From JAUWKC01 sp035527845 (lineage in GTDB: Bacteria; Planctomycetota; Phycisphaerae; Sedimentisphaerales; Anaerobacaceae), in contig DATKZT010000106.1 in assembly GCA_035527845.1 (NCBI GenBank), positions 1-64,000 on the forward strand: 64,000 nucleotides of DNA, in the 5' to 3' direction. Below, in pieces: positions 36,249 to 45,430 of this stretch (position 1 is the stretch's first letter; every line of letters begins with the position of its first letter). The notes beneath the pieces were generated by a model, which was not told the origin of the DNA, searched no databases, and saw only the letters and a list, made by a program, of their open reading frames with translations. The position numbers were made by a program, and so were the translations under genes.

Positions 36249-36791
36249 TCAGCTTTTTCGTCCTTTCCGCCCATATTCCTCAAAAAAACATATCTCCTTG
36301 AGCGGTTTTCGACCCTTCGCCTCTCGAAAAGCCGACTTTGAGGCCGGATAGCCCAATGGGACCACCATCACGACGTTAACGTCATCGGGCACCTTGACTA
36401 TTTTCTTAACCTGCTTGTCATGAACCGCCCCAACCCAGCACGTACCCAGTCCTTCATTTCTTGCTGCCAGTATGAGATGGTCGGTTGCTATAACAGCATC
36501 ACGCCGGCCAGCCTCATCTTGCCAGGGCTGATAGCCACTGCTGCACTTTACAGCACAACAAACCAGGACTACTGGCGCTTCTGCGGCAAAGTCCTGTTCA
36601 TAACACGCACGGGCTATCCTCTTTTTCTTTTCTTCATCTGTTACCACGACGAACCGCCAGGGCTGTCTATCACCCCCGGATGGTGCGATCCGCGCAGCTT
36701 CGAGAACTCGACCAAGCACATCATCTGGGATGCGTCTCTTCAAAAACCGCCTGACACTGCGTCTTGTCCTTATCACGTCGTAAAACTCCAT
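36249..36791 (-). CDS. Nitroreductase-family protein
   Basis: A 180-residue FMN-dependent NAD(P)H oxidoreductase family member: YDVIRTRRSVRRFLKRRIPDDVLGRVLEAARIAPSGGDRQPWRFVVVTD at the N-terminus, LAARNEGLGTCWVGAV in the middle, and VVPLGYPA near the end. It has a Cys pair (VCCAVKC). Substrate unknown. Another member of the family lies at 57995, on the other side of the putative island. Confidence 0.92.
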   Translation of the reverse strand: MEFYDVIRTRRSVRRFLKRRIPDDVLGRVLEAARIAPSGGDRQPWRFVVVTDEEKKKRIARACYEQDFAAEAPVVLVCCAVKCSSGYQPWQDEAGRRDAVIATDHLILAARNEGLGTCWVGAVHDKQVKKIVKVPDDVNVVMVVPLGYPASKSAFREAKGRKPLKEICFFEEYGRKGRKS

Positions 36792-36831
36792 CTACTCTGC
36801 TCCCTTGAGAATTCAATCCCGGATTGACAAA

Positions 36832-38043
36832 TTATTTTGGCGCTTCCGATAAATATGCTGTGTCATCATATTTGGCGATTTGAGACCCGGCCTTGGAAGC
36901 GGTAATCCGCTTTATCGCCTTGTCTTTATCATAAGGGCTAATACGGCTTCTTCTCACGGCCTCGGCCAGCGTGGCGATGGTGCTGTCATACGTCGCCCGG
37001 TCCACAGCATAAGGCGTGGCGTCTTTCCCGCCATGAGCAAACGAATAGCGTGCCGGGTCCTCGTATGAAGGCTTAGCGCCGTAAATAACTTCGCCAACCA
37101 GAGCCAAAGCGCGAACGGTCTTCGGCCCCACACCTTCAGTGGCAACCAATTTCTCGTAATTTCCGGGCTTTGTGTCGCACACCTTGGCCAGTATCTTCTC
37201 CAAGTAACGGCTGCGAGAAAAATCCTCACATATAACGGGATGCGCCCGAAATTCGGTGTTCTCCAGTTTTAGAAATGTAAGTTGTTCATTCCTGTATTTC
37301 AAGCTGATCATCTTGCTAAGGTCGGACGAATGCTTTCGCAGGATTTCAATATCTTTCATAAGCGAATGATAGCCCGATGAGACAAATTCCACACTAAGCT
37401 CTCTCGTATTTCTGCTGTCCCGGGCAGTGAGATTCAATGAAGGTCGCCGTTCTGCCGCAGTGACAATGCCGGTGTGAGGCTCACAGACAATATCCTCAAT
37501 ATTGTCAGAAAACCAATGGTAACGACGAGCCGACACATTGGCCGGATTCATTCCCTGTTGTACCACGGTCCAGCTGCCATTTTCAGTGAAGAAAAAACTG
37601 TGGTGATATATCTGATATCCATCCTGGACAAGCGAGCTATCCACCTTGGCACTCATCTTCGAATTGTAGACCAGCTTGTCGGCGCAGTGACCTGGCAAAC
37701 TCAACCTGTCTGCCCAACCAGTGATCTCATCGGGAGTCTTGCGAGATGTTTTACCCTTGCCTCCGCAGATAAAAACACCAAGCTCCCGCTCCCGCCCTCG
37801 AATCGCCTCTTTCAACGCCGCCGTCAGTATCGTGGTAAGACCCGAGGCGTTCCAGTCAAAGGCCAGCACAGTGCCTAACGATTGAAACCAGACAGGGTCT
37901 GCTATTCTGCGGATGAACTCATCCGGCCCAAACTCCTCTACCAGTACCCTGGTCATTTCGCGGCCCAGTTTGACCATCCTCTCAAACAGCCACCTCGGGC
38001 ACTTGCCGGTATCAAGAGTAAATGTTGCGATTCCTCTTTGCAT
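36832..38043 (-). CDS. DUF763 family protein
   Basis: A 403-residue protein I recognise as DUF763, opening RGIATFTLDTGKCPRWLFERMVKLG. It contains VFICGGKGKTSRKTPDEI, the stretch YNSKMSAKVDSSLVQDGYQIYHH, and a Tyr/His-rich HWFSDNIEDIVCEPH. The C-terminal part includes a helix-hairpin-helix-like segment (LVATEGVGPKTVRALALV), hinting at DNA contact. The family is common in archaea and thermophiles, with no assigned function. Single-gene unit; the nearest gene outside the island's left boundary. Confidence 0.92.
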   Translation of the reverse strand: MQRGIATFTLDTGKCPRWLFERMVKLGREMTRVLVEEFGPDEFIRRIADPVWFQSLGTVLAFDWNASGLTTILTAALKEAIRGRERELGVFICGGKGKTSRKTPDEITGWADRLSLPGHCADKLVYNSKMSAKVDSSLVQDGYQIYHHSFFFTENGSWTVVQQGMNPANVSARRYHWFSDNIEDIVCEPHTGIVTAAERRPSLNLTARDSRNTRELSVEFVSSGYHSLMKDIEILRKHSSDLSKMISLKYRNEQLTFLKLENTEFRAHPVICEDFSRSRYLEKILAKVCDTKPGNYEKLVATEGVGPKTVRALALVGEVIYGAKPSYEDPARYSFAHGGKDATPYAVDRATYDSTIATLAEAVRRSRISPYDKDKAIKRITASKAGSQIAKYDDTAYLSEAPK

Positions 38044-38312
38044 ACCTTGAAGTCTACCTTTGCACCATCATCAAGTCAATTCGGGAACACCAAATACTTG
38101 CCCCGGCAAACCTCGCGGACATTTACCTCAAGATTTGCTTCAGCAAAGCTTTTGTTTCAGGCCACAATAGATATGTCTGACTAACTCCGGTCTTGCTCCT
38201 CGGCATAACAGTGCTTCCTAAACCAATTCGAAAGTGTCGCACAGCATTTGCCGAGAAGAATGACACGGAAATGATTTCCCGCAAACCTTTGAATTGGCTG
38301 GGCTTACGAAAC

Positions 38313-38351
38313 TGGGCGGTACAGGACTTGAACCTGTGGCCTCCTGCGTGT
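38313..38351 (-). repeat. Attachment-site copy: 3' half of tRNA-Val
   Basis: These 39 nt are identical to 57802-57840, the 3' half of the intact tRNA-Val gene from the anticodon loop through the discriminator base, in the same orientation. Beyond 38351 the sequence matches poorly and cannot form a tRNA. This is the expected displaced attachment site after integration at a tRNA anticodon loop. Confidence 0.85.
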
Positions 38352-38808
38352 CGAGCAAAACGGGGCCTTTTCCAAGTATTTGTAATAAAAGCGTTTATGA
38401 GCGAAAGTATTTATGGTTGCTGAAGTTAGGTGTGCCGTCGTGTGACGTCCCGTGCCCGGAAAAGACGCAAAAAATGGAAAAGTTATACGGCGAGTTATAC
38501 GTGCCGCCACAGGCACAAACGTCGGAACCGGAAACAGTAGGGCTGTCGACCTGTGATGGTTGGCAGCGAAGTCGATGCTGGGTGTCCGTTTTCGACCATC
38601 CGACAGCCCTTCCCGCAGCCCTTAAGCAGGATCCGCCGGCTTGGTTTTGGCGGGAAGGCCGGCGAAATCATTGGCGAAAAGGGCCCAATCGAGGTAGAAT
38701 TAGGCTGAAACTCCATTATTTTGAAATTATTCGAAGCCGGCGGAATCTATATCTTTGAAGCAGCCAAATAGACCCGGGGCAACAGGCTGATTTTCGTGGA
38801 AAGAACCG
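38352..38808. other. Left island end, no intact gene
   Basis: About 450 bp between the attachment copy and the sigma-factor gene. The one long open frame (38294-38758) reads through the tRNA fragment and is not credible. A basic Arg/Lys-rich reading near 38440-38545 may be a degraded gene end. The promoter of the sigma-factor operon should lie near 38700-38800; I could not identify it with confidence. Confidence 0.5.
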
Positions 38809-39360
38809 ATGGACGACTTACTTCTCGTTGAAGCAAGCCAGGCGGGCCACAAAGCTGCTTTCAGCGTGCTAATAGACCGTTATTACAGGAACGTGTACCG
38901 CCTCGCGTATCAGTACACGGGGCGACATCATGAGGCTGACGACATCTGCCAGGAAGCATTTTTGCGGGCATTCGGTGCGATAGGAAGCCTGAGAGAGGGC
39001 GGCTCTTTCAAAGGGTGGATCTTTACCATAGCGTCGAATCTGCTGCGAAGGCGCATCAAGGACATGAAGGTCGAAAGGCGGTTGGCTGCAAGAGGCGCAA
39101 GCACCGACGCGACTGAGTCCGCTGCGGATGGGGATGCAGGGCCATCGGCGAAAATGGCAGCCGAAGAGAGGACGGTAATTGTCCGTCGGCAGGTCCAGGA
39201 GATGCCCGAGCAAATACGGCTGGCGGCTATTCTGATTCTTATGGAAGGTCTTTCCCAAAAAGAGGCTGCGGCAGTGCTGGGTTGTTCTGAGGCTACAGTT
39301 TGCCGGCGATTAGAGGCAGCGAGAGAATGGCTTAAACCAAGATTGCGGAATCTGATCTAA
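38809..39360 (+). CDS. ECF RNA polymerase sigma factor
   Basis: A 183-residue sigma-70 family protein. Region 2 is AAFSVLIDRYYRNVYRLAYQYTGRHHEADDICQEAFLRAFGAI; region 4 is EQIRLAAILILMEGLSQKEAAAVLGCSEATVCRRLEAAREWL. No fused regulatory domain. It is 14 nt upstream of a single-pass membrane protein that is probably its regulator, and heads the left half of the island. It likely directs its own operon, but the cognate promoter was not recognised. Confidence 0.95.
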   Translation: MDDLLLVEASQAGHKAAFSVLIDRYYRNVYRLAYQYTGRHHEADDICQEAFLRAFGAIGSLREGGSFKGWIFTIASNLLRRRIKDMKVERRLAARGASTDATESAADGDAGPSAKMAAEERTVIVRRQVQEMPEQIRLAAILILMEGLSQKEAAAVLGCSEATVCRRLEAAREWLKPRLRNLI

Positions 39361-39374
39361 TAAGGGGGCGTATT

Positions 39375-40145
39375 ATGAACGGTAATGATAGAGAAGAGAA
39401 CCGGATCGAGGCAATGCTTAGAGATTCGTATGGCGAGATTAAGCCTGCTGATTCCTGGGCCGCGCTACGGGGCCGGATCGATCGCCGAATAGAGAACGCG
39501 AAACTGCCCGGTGTATCAGCCCTCCAGGGGAGCAGGAGCATTGCTTTCTGGCGCAGAACGGCGCTGGCTTTGGCGGCATGTCTGCTGATAGCCATAGGCT
39601 TGCTCATTTACGCGCTTGGATTCGTTCAGGGTGGCAGAGTCGATGGGCCCCTGACCAAGCCGATAAACACCGGCCTGTTCAGCCAGGCCCAGTTGGACCA
39701 GTTGAAAGAGACATTCTCAAATGTTCGTCAGTTGTTCGAAGAGCAATCGGCGTGGATTGTGGTGGGCTCCGGCAATGATGCAGAAATCGGGGTAGAGCAA
39801 ATCGGCCGAACCTGGGACGCCAGCAAGATAGTGGTGGTCCGTCTGGCGGTGAATCTCGAAAAGGAAAATACTGCACCCCGGTTCTTTGATGTTGTCACGT
39901 TCCCCAACCAGAGAGCCGATTTTCAACTGCCCCTTGCGGATTCATCGCCTGTAAAGGTCTCTCTGAGGCCGCTGGTTAAGGACAAAGCCCTTGCTGTGGA
40001 AATAAGAGCCCAGGTGAACGGCCGGGCAAAATCAGAGACTACAACCACGGTGGACGACAATGTATTCACTTCACTGGTACGTCTGCCTTCCGACGGCGAC
40101 TGGGTGACCATAAATGGGATAGCACGATCGGTGTCGAGTATTTGA
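39375..40145 (+). CDS. Single-pass membrane protein, putative anti-sigma factor
   Basis: A 256-residue protein with a charged cytoplasmic N-terminus of about 50 residues (IEAMLRDSYGEIKPADSWAALRGRIDRRIE), one helix (RTALALAACLLIAIGLLIYALGF) and a beta-rich outer domain. Size, topology and position right after an ECF sigma gene fit an anti-sigma factor. The zinc-binding HxxxCxxC motif is absent, so any sigma binding would be of another class. Strong ribosome-binding site (AAGGGGG). Confidence 0.7.
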   Translation: MNGNDREENRIEAMLRDSYGEIKPADSWAALRGRIDRRIENAKLPGVSALQGSRSIAFWRRTALALAACLLIAIGLLIYALGFVQGGRVDGPLTKPINTGLFSQAQLDQLKETFSNVRQLFEEQSAWIVVGSGNDAEIGVEQIGRTWDASKIVVVRLAVNLEKENTAPRFFDVVTFPNQRADFQLPLADSSPVKVSLRPLVKDKALAVEIRAQVNGRAKSETTTTVDDNVFTSLVRLPSDGDWVTINGIARSVSSI

Positions 40146-40157
40146 CAAGGGTGAGCC

Positions 40158-41159
40158 ATGAAGCCAGTATCTGCCACAATCTGGTCGGCCTTGATGGTGT
40201 TGCATCTATTGTGGGCGCGGCCTTGCCGCGCGTCGTTTCTTGAGATGAGCCTCGAGCGAAACTCAATTTACACCCCAGGTCGTATGCGTCTGGTCATGAA
40301 ACTGGCAGACGAGGCTGCTGTTCAGGGCAGCTATGCAGTTGGGATTAGCGTTGTAACGGAAGAAGTAATCATTAGAAACCAAATCCTGCCTGTGGCAAAA
40401 GATGCTCCTGCGGTCTTCGAGTTGGATTTTCCTGCGGTGCGCAATCGCACGAATGTTCGATGTCGCGCAGAACTGTCTATCGACGGGAATTTTATTGAAG
40501 CGAGGGAAGAACCGTTGCTGTTGTGGCCGCCCGTGGCGCCCATAGAAAAGGCGGCGGGAAACAAGACAATATGGGTGTTTGACGTTTCCGGCGGTCTCCA
40601 GAGGATATTCAAGGATTTACAGGTAAGCTTCAGCGACGCCACTTTTCAGGCCATCAGGGATTTTCAAATGCCTGACATTGTATTCGTCGGCGAGAATCTC
40701 GGTCTCAAGAGTTTCGACACGTTGTTAAGTCGAATTTTGGTTAAAGACGAAAATCTAAGGGCGCTTGTCTTCTTGCGGCAGGAGGTATTTCCCGAAGCCT
40801 GGCCGGTCCAGGCGCTTTCTACGGAGGCATCGGCCCAGAGTATTTCCTGTGACCCGAACCGTCCTCTGCTATCGGGCTTGAACAGATTTGATATAATGAA
40901 CATGCTGAGCGGCGTTACCCCGGTCGGGATAACTACGCCAAAGGACGAAGAATGGGAATTGGATTGGCATATCGGCGAATCGGGAAAAGGCGAGAAACAA
41001 ACAAGCGGATACCTCGCAGTAGTCAGGCAGACCGGACTGACCACCGTCTACTGTCAGGTTCCCATAACAGGTGATTTTGCGAAGGAACCACGTTCAGCAG
41101 TTTTACTAAGAAACCTTTTACACTTTGCGTATGGCGAGTGCGTTCCGCGTAACCGCTAA
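40158..41159 (+). CDS. Exported protein of unknown function
   Basis: 333 residues with a signal peptide (SALMVLHLLWARPCRAS). A beta domain follows (YTPGRMRLVMKLADEAAVQGSYAVGISV), then an alpha/beta part (TIWVFDVSGGLQRIF...MPDIVFVGENLGLKSFDTLLSRIL...LRALVFLRQEVF) that could be a ThuA-like or receiver-like fold; I do not assign it. It lies 12 nt after the putative anti-sigma gene and 28 nt before the CsgG-like gene, so it belongs to the same operon. Confidence 0.7.
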   Translation: MKPVSATIWSALMVLHLLWARPCRASFLEMSLERNSIYTPGRMRLVMKLADEAAVQGSYAVGISVVTEEVIIRNQILPVAKDAPAVFELDFPAVRNRTNVRCRAELSIDGNFIEAREEPLLLWPPVAPIEKAAGNKTIWVFDVSGGLQRIFKDLQVSFSDATFQAIRDFQMPDIVFVGENLGLKSFDTLLSRILVKDENLRALVFLRQEVFPEAWPVQALSTEASAQSISCDPNRPLLSGLNRFDIMNMLSGVTPVGITTPKDEEWELDWHIGESGKGEKQTSGYLAVVRQTGLTTVYCQVPITGDFAKEPRSAVLLRNLLHFAYGECVPRNR

Positions 41160-41187
41160 ACTATTGTCTTTAATCGAAGGAGAAATC

Positions 41188-42216
41188 ATGAAAGCCTCAC
41201 GCTGTCTAACTGCGGCGGCGACGTGTCTGGTCATCGTGGCCGGCGGCGCCTTCGGCCAAATGGACGGAAATTCACCAATGGAAAAGCCAACTGCCGAACC
41301 AAACTCCGTCACCAGCGTGACCATCGCCATTATGGATTTTGAGTCTGCTGCGCCCGGCAATCCTGAACTCGGCACACAAATCAGTGACATCGTGACGGCC
41401 AGACTCAGCATTTACGACCAGTTCAAGCTGGTGGAACGAAAGAAGCTGGAAGAATTGCTCAGGGAGCACCAACTGAATCTGACCGGCATGATAGACACGA
41501 ATCAGGCGGTCAAGGTCGGGAAACTTGTCGGCGCAAGAATAATGATATTCGGTCGGGCCTTTCCCGTGGACAAGGACCTTTACCTGGTCGCCAAGATTGT
41601 GGGCACAGAAACCAGCCGGGTCAAGGGTGTAATCGCCAAGGGCAGCCTGGAAAGCAATCTGTCGGAGATTATGGGCCAGCTGGTTGATAAGCTGGTCACG
41701 GGGCTGGAGCAATGGACACCGCAATTGCTGCCCCCTAATGAGAAGCTGGTCAATAAGATCGCCGTACTGAAGCGCCGGCTGGCGGGCAGGGAACTGCCGA
41801 CCGTAGCCGTTGTTGTACCCGAAACGCACGTTAATCGGCGAGTTGCTGACCCTGCCGCACAAACCGAGATAAAGCGGGTCTTCGAGGAAGTTGGCTTTAA
41901 GGTTGTCGATGTCAGAAACGCCGGCGAATCGAAGGACCCCTATCTCAAGGATGCGGATATAATGGTGACCGGCGAAGGCTTCAGCGAGTTCGGTACGCGC
42001 ATCGGAGGTCTGGTAAGCTGCCTTGCCCGTCTGGAAGTTCAGGCGACTGAGCGCCAGACCCACAGGATAATAGCCTCTGAGCGGACGACTCGCAGAGCGG
42101 TGGATTTGTCCGAAGCCATCGCCGGCAAGACCGCCCTACAGGCCGCCGGACACGAACTCGCAATTAGACTTGTCCAGAGAATAACTCAAGAGACCGAAGA
42201 CCGGAAAAGCCAGTAA
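41188..42216 (+). CDS. CsgG-like exported protein
   Basis: About 342 residues from ATG 41188 (AAGGAG upstream; the open frame begins earlier at 41125 but overlaps the previous gene). After a signal peptide (CLTAAATCLVIVAGGAFGQ) comes a CsgG-type domain: VTIAIMDFESAAPGNPELGTQISDIVTARLS, FKLVERKKLEELLREHQL, VKVGKLVGARIMIFGRAF. A second alpha/beta domain follows (LPTVAVVVPETHVNR...FEEVGFKVVDVRNAG). CsgG itself forms the curli export pore; many relatives are lipoproteins of unknown role. No lipobox cysteine is visible here. Confidence 0.8.
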   Translation: MKASRCLTAAATCLVIVAGGAFGQMDGNSPMEKPTAEPNSVTSVTIAIMDFESAAPGNPELGTQISDIVTARLSIYDQFKLVERKKLEELLREHQLNLTGMIDTNQAVKVGKLVGARIMIFGRAFPVDKDLYLVAKIVGTETSRVKGVIAKGSLESNLSEIMGQLVDKLVTGLEQWTPQLLPPNEKLVNKIAVLKRRLAGRELPTVAVVVPETHVNRRVADPAAQTEIKRVFEEVGFKVVDVRNAGESKDPYLKDADIMVTGEGFSEFGTRIGGLVSCLARLEVQATERQTHRIIASERTTRRAVDLSEAIAGKTALQAAGHELAIRLVQRITQETEDRKSQ

Positions 42217-42281
42217 GTGTTTGTCTTTCAGGACCAAAAGTATTGGTCGAACAGAAGCCAACGACAGTAAAAGGCCAGACC

Positions 42282-45200
42282 ATGTGGACTAAGCGCCTGG
42301 TGGTTTATGTCCTCACAATTGCGCTTCTGTCGAGTTCGGGCAGAGCCCAAGAGCAGATAAGTTACGCCCTTTTCGCTCTTGAGTGTCCCAAAGAAGACAC
42401 AGTGGCAAAGGACCTGGCCAGTGATATACAGAGTCTCTTGTTTGCGACCCTTTCGAACTCGAAGGGCATTTGCCTAGTGGAAAGGGCGCAACTTAATCTG
42501 GCCCTGAAAGAGCTCGGCCTTGCTTTGGGATGGTGGACGGGTCCCGATGAAACACTTGAAATAGGCAAACTCGTCGGTGCAGACCTTGCGCTTGTCGGAT
42601 CCGTGTGTCGCGCGAACGAGAAGTACGTTCTGATTGCCAAGCTCGTGGACCTGCATACGGCCGTGATAAGGGACATTACAATTCTGTCAATGGACAGAGA
42701 AGGGCTCGATCAAGAGGTCAATGCCCTCAGTCAGTTTGTCCTTCAGTCAGGCAGGCAACAGAGAGCATCCGGCAAAAGGGTCTTTCTTGGCATCGGCGGC
42801 TTTGAAGACCTCAGCATAAACAGCCGGTATAAAGACCTTGGGCAACAGGTGAGGGACTTCCTCCAGCAATCTTTTGCTGGCAGCACTACAACCGTATTGG
42901 AGAGAGCCTTGGTTGGTCCAGTCTTGAATGAGCTCACTCTGAAGCGAGCCGGCCTGATCGAAAGCGCTGATACGGAATCATCCCCTCTGCCCGCTTTCGT
43001 TCTTGTTGACGGTGTCTACCAATCCTTTCGGGAAAAACGAACCGAAATATCTATGGTATTGCGAATCCAAAAGGTAGGAGGTCCGAGGCGCACTGTGACG
43101 ATTGAGGCTGAGCCTGGCGAATCTCTGTACGCACAGGTTCTATCCGCCGTCGAATGCGCTCTTAAGGAAGGTCTTGACACGAGGCTAAATGCATCCAGAG
43201 AGGCGGAGTCTCGTGTCCAATTGGAACTTGGGAAGGAGCGCTCGCGGCTGACTTACATGAACACCTCGTACCCGCGATTAGGGGGACGTCTGGGCGGTTA
43301 TTTGCCGTATGAGGAAAAGCAAAAAAGGCTTCAGAACATCAAACAGGCAATCCAAGCGTTTGAATCTGCCGTTCTCTTGGACCCCGAATGTTATGAGGCC
43401 CGGCTTATGCTCGGCATCTGTCTTTGTGACCGCGATGTTGCTGAATATGAAAGGGGACGGAATCTCTTCCGCGTGGTTATCGCCGGCGCGAAAGACCAAA
43501 GGCTCAAAAGCGTTGCAAAGTTTCGGCTGGGAACATCCTACATGACACAAGCCGGGGATGAAGAGGATGAAAACCGCCGGATAATATATGAGCAGACGGC
43601 ATTTGACCTCCTATCTGCCCTGCTGCAGGAAGTCCGCAGCCCAGACCACCGATCCTGGATTCTGGACCACATGGAATCTCTCTACGAGGCACTACATCAC
43701 GCTGGCAGGAGGACATTAAAAGAGAGGCTTGAGTTTCAGAAATCACGTATCCTCAATGGTTGCGAACTGGCCGAACAGCGAGCCAGAGAAGGATTATACA
43801 TAGATGCGTACGGCCTCTCTGATTGCTATTTCAATAAGACATCGCGTATTCTGCAAGCTGACAAAAAGGCTACAGCAAGCCACTTCGTCAACATAATTAA
43901 GGAGGTTGAACGGGAGCATCCTCATCTTGCGCCCTATTTTGTCGTCACGTTCGTGACACACCAGGAACCGGACCCGAATCGGACCGAACTACTCAGCAGG
44001 TCGGTGAAAGGTATCCGGGAGCATCCTGAATTTGTGGCGGACTACCACTCGTACTGTCGAGACTCAGTTCGGCGTGTCGTGGGATGGGCAACCCAATATG
44101 GTGAATACGATCTCAGCATTTTAGCAGGCGAGATGATTCTTGAGGCCGTGGATAAGGGCATGACAATGGCCCCATTAGACCAGGATCATGTTAAAATCTC
44201 TTTGGGATACGCGTATATGCAGCAGCGTCAATCGAAGAAAGCTTTGGAAAGGTTCGAGGGCGTCAGGGGCAGAGACATATCAATGCGTTGGTCCGGCCCG
44301 TGGGGCAGGGAAGGTACGGTCGTGGTGGTCAAGGATGCAATAGAGAGCTGTAGGCAAAATCTTGGGGATGCTGTATCGGGTTACACGCCGTCAATATCTC
44401 TCGCAGGCAAACCCCTATTGCCGATCGACAAGTCCGGCGCATTTGATGTTAAGAATGACAGAATCTGGTTCGCTAAAGATAATCTCCTTTATTTCTATGA
44501 TCTGCCTGAGCAGGTGCAAGTGAAGGTGGACCTCGGCCAAAAGGTGCAAAGCGAAATATCCTGCCTTGCGATAGGTGATAGAAACATCTGGTTCGGAACG
44601 GCCGGAAGCGGTCTTTATACTTATGATCCAATTGCTGACAAGGCCCGCTGCTACACATCTGCTGATGGCCTGCCATTGGAGAACATCACCTGTCTGCAAT
44701 ACGTCGCGAACCGACTTTGGATTGGCTTTGGTAAAGGCGATAAAGGCGCCTTAGGCTACCTGGACACACAAAGTCAGGTCTTTGTCGGCCTGATGCCCAG
44801 ACTGGATCCCTCTGTTGAGAGAGTGCCCCATTATGGAACTCTCAGCCTTGATCCCTCTGATGCTGCGCCGAAGCACCGCGTTTCAGGCCTCGTACAAACT
44901 GACCCACTGAATCTCTGGGTTGCCGTTCGGGGTAAGGGACTTCAGCGGTACTCCCTGAGTAATTATCGGTGGGATACTGCTACCGCAAGTCACGGGTTTG
45001 ACAGAGAACCCGTCCGTGCCATTACGGATAATCATAACCGGGTCTCGTGCATAACTGGAGGTCCGGATATGATAGTTGTTGGATGTGCCAACGAGTCAGG
45101 GAGCAGGTCTGGATACGATTACCGCATAGGCGGTATTGCAATATATGAGCCTGTGAATAATAAATGGAAGTCGATTACCACTGCAGACGGGCTCCCAAAA

Positions 45201-45404
45201 CAGAATATCTATTCGCTCGCCATGGACGGGAACAATTTTTGGGCGGGCGGCAACGGCTTTGTCGCATTAGTTGACCCCGAATTGAATCGGGTGCAAAGCA
45301 TACTTACGCTTGAGAACCCCGATGCCGCGGTCAGGACGATCCGTGTCGCCGAAAGCCGTGTCCTTTTCTGTGCGGGAAATTATTTATGGGTCTTGGAAAA
45401 ATGA
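42282..45404 (+). CDS. Large exported protein: tandem CsgG-like domains, TPR-like region and beta-propeller
   Basis: About 1,040 residues from ATG 42282 (AAAGG upstream). Signal peptide; CsgG-like domain 1 (GICLVERAQLNLALKELGL, IGKLVGADLALVGSV); CsgG-like domain 2 (FAGSTTTVLERALVGPVLNELTLKRAG); a helical TPR-like middle (AFESAVLLDPECYEARLMLGICLCD; SLGYAYMQQRQSKKALERFEG); and a C-terminal propeller with blades such as NIWFGTAGSGLYTYDP, ADGLPLENITCLQYVANRLWIG and TADGLPKQNIYSLAMDGNNFW. An earlier TTG at 42243 is possible. The combination suggests a periplasmic or surface assembly scaffold; I know of no characterised homologue. Confidence 0.78.
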   Translation: MWTKRLVVYVLTIALLSSSGRAQEQISYALFALECPKEDTVAKDLASDIQSLLFATLSNSKGICLVERAQLNLALKELGLALGWWTGPDETLEIGKLVGADLALVGSVCRANEKYVLIAKLVDLHTAVIRDITILSMDREGLDQEVNALSQFVLQSGRQQRASGKRVFLGIGGFEDLSINSRYKDLGQQVRDFLQQSFAGSTTTVLERALVGPVLNELTLKRAGLIESADTESSPLPAFVLVDGVYQSFREKRTEISMVLRIQKVGGPRRTVTIEAEPGESLYAQVLSAVECALKEGLDTRLNASREAESRVQLELGKERSRLTYMNTSYPRLGGRLGGYLPYEEKQKRLQNIKQAIQAFESAVLLDPECYEARLMLGICLCDRDVAEYERGRNLFRVVIAGAKDQRLKSVAKFRLGTSYMTQAGDEEDENRRIIYEQTAFDLLSALLQEVRSPDHRSWILDHMESLYEALHHAGRRTLKERLEFQKSRILNGCELAEQRAREGLYIDAYGLSDCYFNKTSRILQADKKATASHFVNIIKEVEREHPHLAPYFVVTFVTHQEPDPNRTELLSRSVKGIREHPEFVADYHSYCRDSVRRVVGWATQYGEYDLSILAGEMILEAVDKGMTMAPLDQDHVKISLGYAYMQQRQSKKALERFEGVRGRDISMRWSGPWGREGTVVVVKDAIESCRQNLGDAVSGYTPSISLAGKPLLPIDKSGAFDVKNDRIWFAKDNLLYFYDLPEQVQVKVDLGQKVQSEISCLAIGDRNIWFGTAGSGLYTYDPIADKARCYTSADGLPLENITCLQYVANRLWIGFGKGDKGALGYLDTQSQVFVGLMPRLDPSVERVPHYGTLSLDPSDAAPKHRVSGLVQTDPLNLWVAVRGKGLQRYSLSNYRWDTATASHGFDREPVRAITDNHNRVSCITGGPDMIVVGCANESGSRSGYDYRIGGIAIYEPVNNKWKSITTADGLPKQNIYSLAMDGNNFWAGGNGFVALVDPELNRVQSILTLENPDAAVRTIRVAESRVLFCAGNYLWVLEK

Positions 45405-45430
45405 CTTTCAAAGAGAATAACCTGTAATCC

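Noticed and set aside
38294..38758. 154-codon plus-strand frame at the left island end
   Set aside because: It begins by translating the tRNA-Val fragment (GLEPVASC reading), a classic false protein from tRNA sequence.
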